Positions 16,666 through 27,724 of a DNA stretch of 64,000 nt are shown here, piece by piece (within the stretch, counting starts at the first letter, position 1; every line of letters begins with the position of its first letter). The stretch comes from Gardnerella vaginalis (GTDB taxonomy: Bacteria; Actinomycetota; Actinomycetes; Actinomycetales; Bifidobacteriaceae): positions 1 to 64,000 of the forward strand of contig CAMPUL010000001.1 of assembly GCA_946997215.1 (NCBI GenBank), written 5' to 3'. The notes beneath the pieces are model-generated. The model was given only the letters and a program-made list of their open reading frames with translations. It did no database searches and had not been told where the DNA came from. The position numbers were made by a program, and so were the translations under genes.

Positions 16666-19600
16666 TTAAGCCCGACTTTCTTCGTTTTCTGCCTTCTCGA
16701 TTGCAAACAGTTGCTTTGCATGCTCCTGAATGCTCATCACTTGGTAATCGTTGTTCTTAACGGCTTCTATAGCCATAAGAACTGGTGCAAACTCCGTAAT
16801 TGTAGTGAATTGCGGAAGGTCTGCTGCAACAGCAGCTGCACGAATAGCATAACCATCCGTACGCGACCCTCTTGAATTCGGCGTGTTCAGCACCATATCA
16901 ATCTTACCATTTTCAATCAGCTCAACCACGTTTTTGCCGATTCTTTCATGCGAAGGCTCATCATTTCGCACATCCTTCGCCGTGTCGCCTTGGCTAGAAA
17001 GCTTATCAACAATAACGGAATCAATGCCATAGCGTCGAAGAACAGATGCCGTACCTTCTGTAGCCCAAATAGTAAATCCAAGTTCTACTAAGCGCACTGC
17101 GAGTAATGGCAATTGCCTCTTATCGGCATCACTTACAGACACAAACACGTTTCCACTTGTAGGCAAACCGCCCTTGTATGCTGCAAGCTGACTCTTAGCA
17201 AAAGCATGTGGGAAGTCGCGGTCAAAGCCCATAACTTCTCCAGTAGAGCGCATTTCTGGACCGAGCAAAATATCAACCGTGCGACCAACAGGCGTGCGGA
17301 AACGCTTGAAAGGCAAGACGGAAGCTTTAATTGCCACTTGCTGGCCTGGGTGAATATCTCCACCATCTCCCTTTGGAAGAAGAAGACCGCGCTTTCGCTG
17401 CTGTGCGATTGTTTCTCCAGCCATAATTCGAGCAGCAGCTTTAGCAAGAGCAACTCCCGTAGCTTTAGAAGCAAACGGAACAGTTCTAGACGCTCTAGGA
17501 TTTGCCTCAATTACGTACAAAGTGTTTGCCATAAAAGCGTATTGAACGTTAATAAGACCACGAACCGAGCATCCGCGAGCAATCGAAAGCGTGCCTTCCC
17601 TAAGGCGGCGAATTTGATCGTCGGAAAGCGTGCTTGGAGGAAGAGTGCAAGCAGCATCGCCAGAGTGAACGCCAGCCTCTTCAACATGCTCCATAATTCC
17701 GCCAATATAAAGCTCGTTGCCGTCGTAAAGCGCATCAACGTCAATCTCAATAGCATCTTGGAGGAACTTATCAATCAAAAGCGGCGAAGGCAAGCGACCA
17801 GAAACAACAGTGTCTGCTTGAGCTTCCTGTAAAGCGCGATCTACGTATTTCGCAAGCTGAGCATCATCGTACACGATTTCCATGCCACGACCTCCAAGCA
17901 CGTAGCTTGGTCGTACAAGAACAGGATAACCGATTGCGTGAGCAGCATCTTTAGCTTCTTCAAGGCTTAAAGCCGTACCGTATCGAGGAGCATTCATGCC
18001 TTCTTGACGAAGAACCTCGCCGAAAAGCTCGCGATTTTCCGCCAAATCAATGGCCTCAGGAGTCGTTCCCAAAATCGGAACTCCTGCAGACTTAAGGCGA
18101 GCTGCAAGCGAAAGCGGAGTTTGACCACCAAGCTGAACAATCACGCCTTTAACTGGTCCAAGCTTCTTTTCTGCTTGATAAATCTCAAGCACGTCTTCGA
18201 AAGTAAGCGGCTCAAAGTAGAGGCGATCCGACATATCGTAGTCTGTAGAAACTGTTTCAGGATTGCAATTGACCATGATTGTGTCGTAATCCTTACCCAG
18301 CTCTTGCACAGCATGAACGCAAGTGTAGTCAAACTCAATACCCTGGCCGATTCTATTCGGACCAGATCCAAGAATAATCACAGCTTCGCGATTGCGCGGC
18401 TTAAGCTCACTTTCTTGAGCGTAGCAAGAATAGTAGTAAGGTGTTACAGCGTCGAACTCGGCAGCGCAAGTGTCAACCGTTTTGTAAACAGGATGCAATC
18501 CATACGCCCAGCGAAGCTCTCGAACCATGTTTTCGCCTTCGTCGCCAAGATTACGCAAATGCGCAATTTGAACATCCGAAAGGCCCGCAAGCTTAGCGCT
18601 CTTTAACACTTTTGGCGTCAAATTTTCTGCTTCACGAACCTCTAGCGCTGTTTTGTTAATTAGCGAAAGCTGCTCAACAAACCATGGGTCGATTTTTGTG
18701 GCATCAAAAATCTGCTTTGGAGTTGCTCCACCCCAAAGCGCACGCTGAATTTGCAAGTAGCGGTGCTCTGTTGGCGTGTGCATTTCTTCAAGAAGCTTAG
18801 CAACTTCTTCTTTGCTTGGACGCTCGCCGTCCCAGTTAAAGCACGCGTGGCGCTTGTCTATTGAGCGCATTGCTTTTCCAAGAGACTCCTGGAAGTTTCC
18901 AGCCAAAGCCATTGCTTCGCCAACCGACTTCATAGAAGTAGTAAGTGTAGTGTCTGCTCCAGGGAACTTTTCGAAAGCAAAGCGCGGAATCTTAGTTACA
19001 ACATAGTCGATCGTTGGCTCAAAGCTTGCAGGCGTTGAACGCGTAATATCGTTTTGAATTTCGTCCAAAGTGTAGCCGAGCGCAAGTTTTGTAGCGATTT
19101 TTGCGATTGGGAATCCAGTTGCTTTAGACGCGAGCGCCGAAGAGCGTGAAACTCTAGGATTCATTTCGATTACGATTATGCGGCCTGTCTTAGGGTTGAT
19201 TGCGAATTGAATATTGCAACCGCCTGTATCAACTCCAACGCCTCGAATAATCGCAATACCAATATCGCGCATCTTTTGATACTCGCGATCTGTTAGCGTA
19301 AAGCATGGAGCAACAGTAATCGAGTCACCAGTATGAACGCCTACAGGGTCAACGTTTTCGATTGGGCACACAACAACAACGTTGTCTTTGGAATCTCGCA
19401 TAAGCTCCAGCTCAAATTCCTTCCAGCCTTCAATGCCTTCTTCAATAAGCACTTCGTCTGTTGGAGAATAGTGAATGCCGGCTCCTGCAATTCGGTGAAG
19501 CTCTTCTTCGTTATGAGCAATACCAGAGCCGAGTCCGCCCATTGTAAAGCTTGGGCGTACTACTACCGGATATCCTAAAGTTTCAACAATTTTGTCTACT

Positions 19601-20061
19601 TCTTCAATTGAGTGAGCAATAAAGGATTTTGCGCTTTCTGCTCCAGCTTTTTCTACGACTTTCTTAAAAAGCTCACGATCTTCGCCGCGGTCGATTGCTT
19701 CCAAAGATGCGCCAATAAGCTCCACATTGTACTTTTTTAGGATTCCTGCACGACCCAAGTCCATTGCAGCATTAAGAGCAGTTTGGCCGCCGAGCGTTGG
19801 AAGAAGCGCATCTGGCTTCTCTTTAGCAATAATGCGCTCCAAAATTGCCGTATCTATTGGCTCAATGTATGTTGCATCTGCAAGCTCCGGATCCGTCATA
19901 ATCGTAGCAGGATTAGAGTTTACAAGGATTACGCGGATTCCTTCTTCGTGAAGCACTCGGCAAGCTTGCGTTCCAGAGTAGTCAAATTCTGCAGCCTGAC
20001 CAATTACGATTGGGCCAGAACCAATCACCATTACAGACTTAATATCATCGCGTTTTGGCAT
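16666..20061 (-). CDS. carB: Carbamoyl-phosphate synthase large subunit
   Basis: 1131 residues. Two homologous ATP-grasp halves are visible: the first starts with [19 protein letters not shown] and contains [14 protein letters not shown]; the second starts [18 protein letters not shown] with [17 protein letters not shown]. The C-terminal allosteric MGS-like domain begins near [15 protein letters not shown]. Uses glutamine-derived ammonia, bicarbonate and two ATP to make carbamoyl phosphate for arginine and pyrimidines. It lies 29 bp downstream of carA. Confidence 0.98.
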   Translation of the reverse strand: MPKRDDIKSVMVIGSGPIVIGQAAEFDYSGTQACRVLHEEGIRVILVNSNPATIMTDPELADATYIEPIDTAILERIIAKEKPDALLPTLGGQTALNAAMDLGRAGILKKYNVELIGASLEAIDRGEDRELFKKVVEKAGAESAKSFIAHSIEEVDKIVETLGYPVVVRPSFTMGGLGSGIAHNEEELHRIAGAGIHYSPTDEVLIEEGIEGWKEFELELMRDSKDNVVVVCPIENVDPVGVHTGDSITVAPCFTLTDREYQKMRDIGIAIIRGVGVDTGGCNIQFAINPKTGRIIVIEMNPRVSRSSALASKATGFPIAKIATKLALGYTLDEIQNDITRSTPASFEPTIDYVVTKIPRFAFEKFPGADTTLTTSMKSVGEAMALAGNFQESLGKAMRSIDKRHACFNWDGERPSKEEVAKLLEEMHTPTEHRYLQIQRALWGGATPKQIFDATKIDPWFVEQLSLINKTALEVREAENLTPKVLKSAKLAGLSDVQIAHLRNLGDEGENMVRELRWAYGLHPVYKTVDTCAAEFDAVTPYYYSCYAQESELKPRNREAVIILGSGPNRIGQGIEFDYTCVHAVQELGKDYDTIMVNCNPETVSTDYDMSDRLYFEPLTFEDVLEIYQAEKKLGPVKGVIVQLGGQTPLSLAARLKSAGVPILGTTPEAIDLAENRELFGEVLRQEGMNAPRYGTALSLEEAKDAAHAIGYPVLVRPSYVLGGRGMEIVYDDAQLAKYVDRALQEAQADTVVSGRLPSPLLIDKFLQDAIEIDVDALYDGNELYIGGIMEHVEEAGVHSGDAACTLPPSTLSDDQIRRLREGTLSIARGCSVRGLINVQYAFMANTLYVIEANPRASRTVPFASKATGVALAKAAARIMAGETIAQQRKRGLLLPKGDGGDIHPGQQVAIKASVLPFKRFRTPVGRTVDILLGPEMRSTGEVMGFDRDFPHAFAKSQLAAYKGGLPTSGNVFVSVSDADKRQLPLLAVRLVELGFTIWATEGTASVLRRYGIDSVIVDKLSSQGDTAKDVRNDEPSHERIGKNVVELIENGKIDMVLNTPNSRGSRTDGYAIRAAAVAADLPQFTTITEFAPVLMAIEAVKNNDYQVMSIQEHAKQLFAIEKAENEESRA

Positions 20062-20090
20062 TATAAATTCCTTTTATCTCTTTATACCTA

Positions 20091-21305
20091 CTATTTTTCG
20101 CTTTTATTCTTGTGATTTTGCATAAGTTCTACAAAGCGATCAAACAAGTATGATGCGTCGTGAGGTCCTGCGGCTGCTTCTGGGTGATATTGCACAGAAA
20201 AAGCTGGAATATCAAGGCATTGCAAGCCTTCTACAACATTGTCGTTAAGATCTACATGAGACACTATTACGCGACCAAAATGGCCATTTTCGTAAGGGGA
20301 CTGAACAGTCTGGCCAATAGGAGCATCTACAGCAAATCCGTGATTATGAGCCGTAACTTCCACTTTTCCAGTAGTCACGTCTTTTACAGGCTGATTTATG
20401 CCACGATGACCAAACTTAAGCTTGTACGTTCCAAAACCGAGCGCGCGACCAAGCAACTGATTTCCAAAGCATATTCCAAAGAATGGGTATCCTGCGTCTA
20501 ACACATTACGCAATAATTCCACTTCGCGATTTGCTTGAGCAGGGTCTCCAGGACCATTCGAGAAGAACACGCCATCTGCGTTAAGCGCTTGAAGTGACTC
20601 AAAGCTTATTGAGGAACTTACAACGTGTACACGGCATCCACGCTGTGCCAAACGGTGAGGAGTCATGGCTTTTATGCCAAAGTCAACAGCTACAACAGTG
20701 TAAAGCGGCTCTTTGCCCTCATAATCCCCGCAAGGCTCAATCGTATAAGCTTCTTGCGTGCTAACTTCGTCTGTTAGTCGCAATCCTTGCATTTGAGGAG
20801 TTTCTTTAATCTCATTTACAAAAGATGCAACTGTGCGAATTGCTCCAGTAGTTTTGTCTATAAGAGCATCATTAGAAAAAATGCCGGCACGCATAACGCC
20901 AACTGAGCGTAAATGTCGTACCAGCATTCTTGTATCAATACCACTGATTCCTACAATACCTTGTTTTTCTAAATCATCTTCCAAGGAACCAGTAGCTCTC
21001 CAATTGCTAACATTTGGACTTGGAGCTTTTACAACGTATCCTGCAACCCATATTTTTGACGACTCTGGGTCTTCGCCGTTTATTCCCGTATTTCCTATGT
21101 GTGGGAACGTTTGAACAACTATTTGTTGATCATAACTTGGATCAGTAAGTGTTTCTTGGTAACCAGTCATTCCTGTAGAGAACACGATTTCAGCGCGTGT
21201 AGAACCTTTTGCGCCAAATGGTTTACCAACGTAAACTTGCCCGTCTTCCAATACTAATACTGCATCATCAGTGCCGAATCCGGCGAAGGTGTCGTTATAG
21301 CCCAC
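20091..21305 (-). CDS. carA: Carbamoyl-phosphate synthase small subunit
   Basis: 404 residues. N-terminal CPSase domain ([14 protein letters not shown]) and C-terminal class I glutamine amidotransferase. Nucleophile Cys is in [14 protein letters not shown] (about 277), and the catalytic His and Glu in [13 protein letters not shown] (near 375). It supplies ammonia to CarB. Start is GTG at 21305 with AAGGGGG five bases upstream. A terminator separates it from nusB, so a car promoter should lie in 21306-21380. Confidence 0.97.
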   Translation of the reverse strand: MGYNDTFAGFGTDDAVLVLEDGQVYVGKPFGAKGSTRAEIVFSTGMTGYQETLTDPSYDQQIVVQTFPHIGNTGINGEDPESSKIWVAGYVVKAPSPNVSNWRATGSLEDDLEKQGIVGISGIDTRMLVRHLRSVGVMRAGIFSNDALIDKTTGAIRTVASFVNEIKETPQMQGLRLTDEVSTQEAYTIEPCGDYEGKEPLYTVVAVDFGIKAMTPHRLAQRGCRVHVVSSSISFESLQALNADGVFFSNGPGDPAQANREVELLRNVLDAGYPFFGICFGNQLLGRALGFGTYKLKFGHRGINQPVKDVTTGKVEVTAHNHGFAVDAPIGQTVQSPYENGHFGRVIVSHVDLNDNVVEGLQCLDIPAFSVQYHPEAAAGPHDASYLFDRFVELMQNHKNKSEK

Positions 21306-21379
21306 CTTAACCCCCTTATGGCTTTAGGTTATTCGTGGCAAGTCTACTCATATTGGCGGACGGCGACGCGCCGATGGAT

Positions 21380-21421
21380 TACAAAACAAAAATCCGCCTA
21401 CTTTTACAAGCAAGCGGATTT
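21380..21421 (-). terminator. Rho-independent terminator after nusB
   Basis: On the minus strand AAATCCGC (21421-21414) and GCGGATTT (21397-21390) form an 8-bp stem with a 16-nt loop, followed by TTGTTTTGT. Confidence 0.75.
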
Positions 21422-21482
21422 ACATGTTTTACGACTATTTTGCAAAACTAGAATCTGAATCTAAATCTGACTTTACAAAAGA

Positions 21483-21989
21483 TTAATCGTTTTCTTGCGA
21501 TTCTTGCGATTCTTCTGCTTCACTAGACTCACTAGCTTCACCAGACTCGTCAGATTCCCCAAATTCACCATTAAACTTAGCCAAGCAAGCGTCTTTATCG
21601 GAAACAATTGCGCTTAAAAGACCATGAATAAAGGTGATTGCTTCATCGTCACTATATGTTTTAGAAAGAGCAATTGCCTCATCAATCGCAACTTTATCTG
21701 GCACTTCGTCGTTTAGAAGAATCTCCCAAACAGCAATGCGCAAAATATTGCGGTCAATAACCGCCATTCTTCCAACTTTCCAGCCTGTTGAATAGCGATT
21801 TAAGGTTTTATCAATCCTATTTCTGCGCTCTCCTACTCCGCGAATAATATCAACAGCATAATCCGGAAGAGGAGTTTGCGCGCCTGGCTCTTTCAAACGT
21901 TCGTCGAGTAAAGAAAGAATATTCTGACTTTTCTCGTCTGCCTCATAAAGGGTGTTCAATGCCCTCTTTCGAGCAGTGGAGCGTGCCAT
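21483..21989 (-). CDS. nusB: Transcription antitermination factor NusB
   Basis: 168 residues. Helical NusB fold with RKRALNTLYEADEK at the N-terminus, VDRNILRIAVWEIL-like helix (here MAVIDRNILRIAVWEILL, about 73-90) and IDEAIALSKTYS. With NusE it binds boxA RNA for rRNA antitermination. The C-terminal 25 residues are a Glu/Ser-rich acidic tail encoded by short DNA repeats. It lies 29 bp downstream of efp, the conserved efp-nusB pair. Confidence 0.95.
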   Translation of the reverse strand: MARSTARKRALNTLYEADEKSQNILSLLDERLKEPGAQTPLPDYAVDIIRGVGERRNRIDKTLNRYSTGWKVGRMAVIDRNILRIAVWEILLNDEVPDKVAIDEAIALSKTYSDDEAITFIHGLLSAIVSDKDACLAKFNGEFGESDESGEASESSEAEESQESQEND

Positions 21990-22018
21990 AGTAACGTCCT
22001 TCTTTTTATAAGTTTCTA

Positions 22019-22582
22019 TTAGTTTTCGCGACCAAGGTAAGAGCCGTCACGAGTATCGACCTTAACTTTTTCGCCTTCGCCAACAAAGAGTGGAACCTGA
22101 ATTTCAGCACCAGTTTCAACTGTTGCAGGCTTAGTACCAGCATTAGAGCGGTTGCCCTGCAAGCCTGGCTCAGTGTGAGTAATGGTCAAAATTACGGAAG
22201 CTGGAAGTTCTACGCTCAAAGGAGTGCCATCATGGAAGCTAACAATGCAGTCAGTTCCTTCAAGAAGATACTTGCTCTGTTCGCCAACCAAAACCTTAGG
22301 AATATACACCTGATCGTAGGTGGTCATATCCATAAACACGAAGTTATCGCCGTCTTCGTAGGAATACTGCAAAGTGCGGTTATCAACGGTCTCGAACTCC
22401 ATCTTCATGCCGGCGTTAAAAGTCTTGTCGACAATCTTGCCCGAGAGCACGTTCTTGATGGTGGTACGCACGAATGCAGGACCCTTGCCTGGCTTCACAT
22501 GCTGGAACTTAACGACGGTCCAAAGCTGACCATCAAGGTTCAAAACCGATCCATTCTTAATATCATTGGTAGTCTGTGCCAC
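22019..22582 (-). CDS. efp: Elongation factor P
   Basis: 187 residues, three beta-barrel domains. The tip loop at [10 protein letters not shown] (about 32-41) carries the conserved lysine that contacts the ribosomal P-site tRNA. The C-terminal motif [28 protein letters not shown] is typical. Relieves stalling at polyproline. It starts at GTG 22582. No dedicated modification enzyme (EpmA, YmfI or similar) is visible here. Confidence 0.97.
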   Translation of the reverse strand: MAQTTNDIKNGSVLNLDGQLWTVVKFQHVKPGKGPAFVRTTIKNVLSGKIVDKTFNAGMKMEFETVDNRTLQYSYEDGDNFVFMDMTTYDQVYIPKVLVGEQSKYLLEGTDCIVSFHDGTPLSVELPASVILTITHTEPGLQGNRSNAGTKPATVETGAEIQVPLFVGEGEKVKVDTRDGSYLGREN

Positions 22583-22708
22583 GAGTTACCCGTTTCTTTC
22601 GCTAATAAAGCTGCAATTTACGCAGCTAAGAAATAAACCTTGCTTATTATGCCACAAAGCGTCAACTAATTAAAATAACAACTAAAATAACAACCGCATT
22701 TAACGCAA

Positions 22709-23659
22709 TTATTTGTTACTCTGATCGTTTTGTTCCGAAGACTCTGAGTTTTGACTACGACCCATTGGAATATAGCCACCTTGATCATCCTTAGGATGTG
22801 GAGCATCAAAAGGATACCCATTGCCATCTCTACTTAAAAATCTATCGCTCACTTTTTTAATTCTATCTTCGCACTTGCTTATAACAGCTTTTATTTTTTG
22901 ATAAGCTTGCTTTAACTCTTGATAATTATTGCTGCTTTTAGCAAGAGCATTGCCAGCATCATTAATAGCATTTTCTAGACTTTTAGAAGCAGCAGCTAAA
23001 ATAGGCAAATTTTTCGCTTTTTCTACAAGTTCTCTAGCTTTTTTAACAAGATTTAATAATTGATCACCAAAAGCAGTTCTGCTAGTTTTTAGTAAATTCT
23101 TTGCATGCGTTTTAACAGAATTAGCATCTTTACGCAAAGCATCCAATTTGTCTGAAAGCTTATTTTCAACTGTTGTAGAATCGTAAGAATCCGCGCCAAG
23201 TGGGCATACTGGAATATCATCATTTAAGTCATCATTAGCATAGCTTAGAGAAGATTCAAAATCATCTGCAGCGTCTTTAGTGGCATCAAAATCTTCATCA
23301 AAATCAGCAGCTTTTATATTAGAAGCATCTTTAACATCTTGACTTGATACAATTTTTTTAAGCTCTTCTTTAGCATCGATTACTTTTTTGCGCAATTGAA
23401 TGCAAATTTTAGAAGGCTCACTTGCTTTTAGATTAGGCTTAGAGTTATTAGCAAATAATGCAAACCATAATCCAGCAACAACTCCGATTGATATAAGAGA
23501 TACACAAACAATAACAGCAATATCCTTTTTATCGCTTAACAAGGAGCTGTTTGAATCATCATTAGAAGATCCAAAAATATTTTCTTGCTCATACTCATCT
23601 TGATTATTAAAGGAAGCGATATCATCCAAATCCTGATGTCCGTTGTTATCTTCTTTCAT
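22709..23659 (-). CDS. Membrane-anchored coiled-coil hypothetical protein
   Basis: 316 residues from ATG 23659, which has AAGGA eight bases upstream; an ATG three codons earlier has no room for an RBS. An acidic cytoplasmic N-terminus (about 1-45) is followed by one membrane helix (IAVIVCVSLISIGVVAGLWFALF). The extracytoplasmic part is rich in Ala, Lys, Asp and predicted helices, with FIVAR-like spacing (LVEKAKNLPI, NAINDAGNAL, QELKQAYQKI). It ends in a Gly/Ser/Gln-rich tail. No enzyme motif is visible. It probably spans the envelope or binds a cell-surface partner. A similar design (helix anchor plus coiled coil) is seen at 56441-57472. Confidence 0.75.
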   Translation of the reverse strand: MKEDNNGHQDLDDIASFNNQDEYEQENIFGSSNDDSNSSLLSDKKDIAVIVCVSLISIGVVAGLWFALFANNSKPNLKASEPSKICIQLRKKVIDAKEELKKIVSSQDVKDASNIKAADFDEDFDATKDAADDFESSLSYANDDLNDDIPVCPLGADSYDSTTVENKLSDKLDALRKDANSVKTHAKNLLKTSRTAFGDQLLNLVKKARELVEKAKNLPILAAASKSLENAINDAGNALAKSSNNYQELKQAYQKIKAVISKCEDRIKKVSDRFLSRDGNGYPFDAPHPKDDQGGYIPMGRSQNSESSEQNDQSNK

Positions 23660-23699
23660 AATCGCCATCCTTATTTAACAAGACTTACGCATGAATAAA

Positions 23700-23760
23700 A
23701 TAGTAAGAACACGATTAATACACGATTAACGATTAATACGCGCACGATTAATACGTGACT
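23700..23760. repeat. Imperfect repeat upstream of the 22.7-kb gene
   Basis: Four degenerate copies of a unit resembling ACGATTAATACGCGC lie between pyrE and the coiled-coil gene. No function is apparent. Confidence 0.5.
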
Positions 23761-23803
23761 TACATAATTCTATAATTACACAAGTCTATATTGTTTGCAC
23801 AAT

Positions 23804-24496
23804 TCATGCACCATATTTTTGCAAATAATTTTCAGCTTTGCTAGCCAAGTTCTTATCCATAACAGCGCTTCCGTCACTATTAGTGAGTTTTTGTGCCGCA
23901 TCGAAGATTTCGCGCACGTTAGCAATTGGAAGCACTGGGAATCCAAACTCTTGTTCTACTGCTTTTACTGCAGAAAGCTCACTATCTTTTGTGCGCTCCA
24001 TTCTATCTACTGCCAAAATCAAGCCAACAACTTGCACATTTGCTTCTGCTTTAAGCTTTGGCAAAGTTTCGCGAACTGCAGTTCCAGCAGTCATAACGTC
24101 ATCAACCAGCAACACATTCATGCCGTCTTTTAGCGGCTTTCCAACCATCATTCCGCCGTCGCCGTGGTCTTTTCGCTCTTTTCTATCAAAAGTAAAACCA
24201 ACTGGCATATTGTAATTATTCGTTAAAGCCATAGACGTAGAAACTGCCAGCGGAATGCCTTTATAAGCAGGACCAAAAACTGTGTCAATATTGTTAGAAA
24301 GAATACCATCTTTGATTGCTGCAACAATTCTTTGAGCGTAATAATCGCCAAGAGAAGCGATTTTCATGCCGTCGTCAAAAGCACCAGCATTAATAAAGTA
24401 AGGCGATTGGCGACCAGACTTAAGCGTAAAATCACCAAATTTAAGTGCGCCTGAATCAAGCAAAAACTTTGTAAAATCCTCGTGTAATTGTGCCAT
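23804..24496 (-). CDS. pyrE: Orotate phosphoribosyltransferase
   Basis: 230 residues. Adds PRPP to orotate to form OMP. PRPP-binding loop [17 protein letters not shown] (about 128-144); orotate-side loop [13 protein letters not shown] (26-38); [11 protein letters not shown] flexible catalytic loop (about 102-112). Last gene in the transcription order of the pyrimidine cluster, after pyrD by 72 bp. RBS AAGGAGA. Confidence 0.97.
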   Translation of the reverse strand: MAQLHEDFTKFLLDSGALKFGDFTLKSGRQSPYFINAGAFDDGMKIASLGDYYAQRIVAAIKDGILSNNIDTVFGPAYKGIPLAVSTSMALTNNYNMPVGFTFDRKERKDHGDGGMMVGKPLKDGMNVLLVDDVMTAGTAVRETLPKLKAEANVQVVGLILAVDRMERTKDSELSAVKAVEQEFGFPVLPIANVREIFDAAQKLTNSDGSAVMDKNLASKAENYLQKYGA

Positions 24497-24568
24497 AATT
24501 AACTCTCCTTGTTAAATCTGTCTTGAATGAATTGTCTTAGTAAACTGTCTTAAATAATGCATTAAATG

Positions 24569-25552
24569 TCATCGCCAAGTTTTGCCCTCTTTAAGCAAAG
24601 ATGCAAGCTTTGGTCGAGAATCAAGCAAATCGTCAAGCTCGCGCGCAATGCGAATCGGAGCAGTAGGGTCCACAAGAGCGGCCGCCCCAACTTCTACAGC
24701 ATTAGCGCCAGCATACAAGTATTCCAAAGCTTTCTCTCCAGAATCAATGCCACCAATACCAATGATTGGAATATCTGGCATAGCTTGACGAACTCGCCAC
24801 ACAAATCCGAGTCCAATCGGGAAGATTGCAGGCCCAGAAACACCGCCCGTACGGTTTGCAATAATCGGCTCGCCTGTGCGAATGTCAATTCTCAATCCAA
24901 CTAAAGTATTAATCATGCTTAAAGCATCTGCGCCAGCGTCAACAGCAGCTTTGCAAATCGAAACAATATCTGTAACATTTGGAGTCATTTTTACAATCAT
25001 CGGCTTATCTGTCATCGCGCGAAGCCGCTTAATTAAACGATGCAATGCAACTGGGTCTGTGCCAACGCTCATTCCGCCGTGAGTTACATTTGGGCAGCTA
25101 ACGTTAATCTCTAGCATATCTGCCGCGGAATCTGCAAGCTTTTCAACAACTTGCGCATAATCTTCGTCACTGTGGCCTGCAACATTTGTGATTACAAGCG
25201 CTCCAAGCTTTTTTAACTTTGGAAGCTCGTCTACTAAATAGTGGTCAACTCCAGGATTTTGCAAACCAACAGCATTCACCATTCCAGAAGGCGATTCTGC
25301 AGTGCGCGGCGAAGGATTACCTTCCCACGGAACTGGAGAAACACCTTTTGTGCAAATTGCTCCAAGTTGGCTAACGTCATAAAAGTGCGCGCAAGCTGCA
25401 AGTTGGAACGTTCCAGACGCTGTTCCAACCATGTTTTTCCACTCAACTCCCGCAACTTTAGTTGAGTGCTTCCAAACGTGGCTTGTGTCAAAACCAAGAT
25501 TTTGCGCATTATTTTGCGCAGTTTCTAAAGTATTATTCATTTCGTTACTCAT
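24569..25552 (-). CDS. pyrD: Dihydroorotate dehydrogenase, class 1B catalytic subunit
   Basis: 327 residues. FMN barrel oxidising dihydroorotate to orotate. The class 1 catalytic cysteine is in EINVSCPNVTHGG, with FMN-binding GTASGTF near residue 42 and GIGGIDSGEKALEYLYAG toward the end. Class 1B enzymes need the PyrK electron-transfer subunit, which is encoded six bases upstream; the pyrD RBS sits in the pyrK end. Uses NAD as final acceptor, consistent with a fermentative organism. Confidence 0.96.
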   Translation of the reverse strand: MSNEMNNTLETAQNNAQNLGFDTSHVWKHSTKVAGVEWKNMVGTASGTFQLAACAHFYDVSQLGAICTKGVSPVPWEGNPSPRTAESPSGMVNAVGLQNPGVDHYLVDELPKLKKLGALVITNVAGHSDEDYAQVVEKLADSAADMLEINVSCPNVTHGGMSVGTDPVALHRLIKRLRAMTDKPMIVKMTPNVTDIVSICKAAVDAGADALSMINTLVGLRIDIRTGEPIIANRTGGVSGPAIFPIGLGFVWRVRQAMPDIPIIGIGGIDSGEKALEYLYAGANAVEVGAAALVDPTAPIRIARELDDLLDSRPKLASLLKEGKTWR

Positions 25553-25558
25553 ATCTTT

Positions 25559-26443
25559 TTACTCCCAGCCTAATCTTTCAGCATCAAACACTGGTCCTTC
25601 GTTACAAACTTTAAGTCTGCCTTCTAAAGTATCTACAACGCAAGCAACACAAGTTCCATAGCCGCATCCCATTCTTGCTTCTAGGCTTAGCTGACATTTA
25701 ACATTACGCTCATGCGCCCAATGAGCTACAGCTTTCATCATTGGCATAGGGCCGCAAGAAAGAATAACAATAGGCAAATCGCCATTAAAATCAAAATGAT
25801 TTTCTTGCTCTAGCTCATTAAGCAAAGTAATAACAGTACCTTGCGTATTGCTAATGCTATAAACGTTATCAACGTATTCCTTCATAAATGAGTCAGCAAA
25901 ATGATTATCGCGATATCCAAGAACTGCAGTCACTTTGCAATTCTTGTTTTTTGCAATCGCTTGTGCAGCACAAATCAAAGGAGGAACGCCCAATCCTCCG
26001 CTTACAAGAACATAGTGCGCTGGCTTAGAAATATCAAAGCCCAATCCTAATGGCCCTAAAGCGTCTACAGTGTCACCTGCTTTAAGCTGTGCAAATTCGG
26101 CAGTGCCCTTACCAATAACAGCAAAAATAAGACTAAAAGTGTCTCCATCAACGCTTGCAACACCAAATGGCCTAGGAAGCATAGTTGTAGAATCTGGAGA
26201 ATATAAGTTAACAAATTGCGCAGGAGTGGCCGTTTTAGCAATAGCATCATCGCGCAAAACTAAGCGATACACACCTTCGTCAAGCTTTTGATTATCAATA
26301 ACTTCTATTGGGCGCCTTCCTAAAAGACGGCTATACTTTGGCTTACTAGAATCTGAACCCGAATAGTCTAAAGAGCTTTCGCGAATAGTAAATATAAAGC
26401 CTCTAGAAGATTTTCGAGTTTGAATAAACATGCCATCACTCAT
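25559..26443 (-). CDS. pyrK: Dihydroorotate dehydrogenase electron-transfer subunit
   Basis: 294 residues. FAD domain with RPFGVASVD, NAD domain with YVLVSGGLGVPPL, and the C-terminal 2Fe-2S cysteine cluster CGYGTCVACVVDTLEGRLKVC (C-x4-C-x2-C-x11-C spacing). Passes electrons from PyrD's FMN to NAD. About 30 residues longer at the N-terminus than typical PyrK. Tightly coupled to pyrD. Confidence 0.95.
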   Translation of the reverse strand: MSDGMFIQTRKSSRGFIFTIRESSLDYSGSDSSKPKYSRLLGRRPIEVIDNQKLDEGVYRLVLRDDAIAKTATPAQFVNLYSPDSTTMLPRPFGVASVDGDTFSLIFAVIGKGTAEFAQLKAGDTVDALGPLGLGFDISKPAHYVLVSGGLGVPPLICAAQAIAKNKNCKVTAVLGYRDNHFADSFMKEYVDNVYSISNTQGTVITLLNELEQENHFDFNGDLPIVILSCGPMPMMKAVAHWAHERNVKCQLSLEARMGCGYGTCVACVVDTLEGRLKVCNEGPVFDAERLGWE

Positions 26444-26613
26444 GTATTTGCCCTATCTTGTTTAATGTGTAACTGTTTAGTTTTTAGTTATTTATAATTT
26501 GTGATTTACATCTTGCGATTTATAATTTGCAACTTACAACTTGCGATTTGTAGCTTGTTATTAGCTATAAATTATATTCGCTTATGTTTATCTATATTCA
26601 CTTATAAATCGAT
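26444..26613. repeat. AT-rich spacer of degenerate short repeats (pyrF-pyrK)
   Basis: The 170-bp gap consists mainly of shuffled variants of ATTTATAATTTG, ACTTGCGATTT and CACTTATAAATCG. I see no hairpin with a T-run and no open frame. It may be a slippage-derived spacer. Confidence 0.5.
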
Positions 26614-27648
26614 TCACTTATAAATCGCCTGCCTTAAATCATCTCGCATATTAATAGCAGCACAAGCAGAAGAATGTGCAACAATATCTAGAATGTCATC
26701 TAATGAAATTGAAGATTCGTGCTTTTTATAAGATTCACTGTTTTTCCAAGCGCCAATAATTCCGCGCGAAGAGTTTACTATAGCGCCACTGCCATTTTCA
26801 TCAAACATTCCAGCAACATCTTGTGCCGTTCCGCCTTGTGCTCCGTAGCCTGGAACAAGGAAGAAAGTATGTGGCATAAGTTCGCGCAATCGCTTGCCTT
26901 CTTGCGGATGAGTTGCTCCAACAACTGCTCCGACTCTAGAATATCCGTGATTCCCAATGTTTGAAGCACCCCAATTTTCAATCAAACTTGCCATATGCTC
27001 ATAAACTGGCCTGCCATCTTCAACAACAAGCTCTTGCAACTCTTTGCTAGAAGGATTAGACGTGCGCAAAAGCACAAAAATGCTCTTATTGCGCGAAATT
27101 GCGTCGTTTACAAAAGGCATAACGCCATCCGAGCCCATATACGGGTTTACAGTAAGCGAATCCTCGTGCCAAACATCCTTTTTGCTAGAGCTTTTTAGAA
27201 GATTAATCAAAGACTCGTCAAAGTCGCAAGAATCATCGCTAAAATACGAATCAAGATTAGCAAATCCTCGCAAATGCGCAGCATACTGGCCTGCCGTAGA
27301 GCCAATATCTCCGCGCTTTGCGTCTCCAATAACAACTAAGCCTTTGGATTTAGCATAATCGCAAGTCATTGTGTAAGTGTCAATTCCAGCAGGGCCAAGC
27401 GCCTCATACATTGCAATTTGCGGCTTAACAGCTGGAACAATATCGCAAATCGCATCAATAATTGCTCGATTAAACTCAAAATAAGCAGCACCAAGCAAAG
27501 TTTGCAAAGCTTCTTCGCTTTCTACTTCTTGCAAAACTTCATTTGCTAAGCCGCTTAAAATTTGCGCAGGCAAAATACCAGGCTTTGGGTCTAAGCCAAC
27601 AACAGTAGGATTTTGCTTTGCTGCAATTGCTTCTACTAACTCGTCCAT
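26614..27648 (-). CDS. pyrF: Orotidine 5'-phosphate decarboxylase
   Basis: 344 residues, type 2 OMP decarboxylase. Substrate Asp in VVGLDPKPG (about 17), Lys in AVKPQIAMYEALG, and the intact catalytic motif DAKRGDIGSTAGQYAAH (about 110-115). VVGATHPQEGKRLRE and FLVPGYGAQGG give the phosphate site. Converts OMP to UMP. It lies within the pyrimidine cluster after pyrC by 76 bp. It is the functional copy, in contrast to the degenerate paralogue at 15763-16662. Somewhat longer than usual because of an insertion around residues 140-160. Confidence 0.96.
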   Translation of the reverse strand: MDELVEAIAAKQNPTVVGLDPKPGILPAQILSGLANEVLQEVESEEALQTLLGAAYFEFNRAIIDAICDIVPAVKPQIAMYEALGPAGIDTYTMTCDYAKSKGLVVIGDAKRGDIGSTAGQYAAHLRGFANLDSYFSDDSCDFDESLINLLKSSSKKDVWHEDSLTVNPYMGSDGVMPFVNDAISRNKSIFVLLRTSNPSSKELQELVVEDGRPVYEHMASLIENWGASNIGNHGYSRVGAVVGATHPQEGKRLRELMPHTFFLVPGYGAQGGTAQDVAGMFDENGSGAIVNSSRGIIGAWKNSESYKKHESSISLDDILDIVAHSSACAAINMRDDLRQAIYK

Positions 27649-27724
27649 TTTTCTCCCATTTTTATTATTTTTTACGACTTACGAATGCGACTTACTAAAC
27701 TTACTAAACTTATTAAATACGCGA

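Noticed and set aside
18004..18606. Plus-strand open frames opposite carB
   Set aside because: They lie antisense to a full-length conserved gene and have Cys/Asn/Arg/Ser-rich translations typical of shadows.
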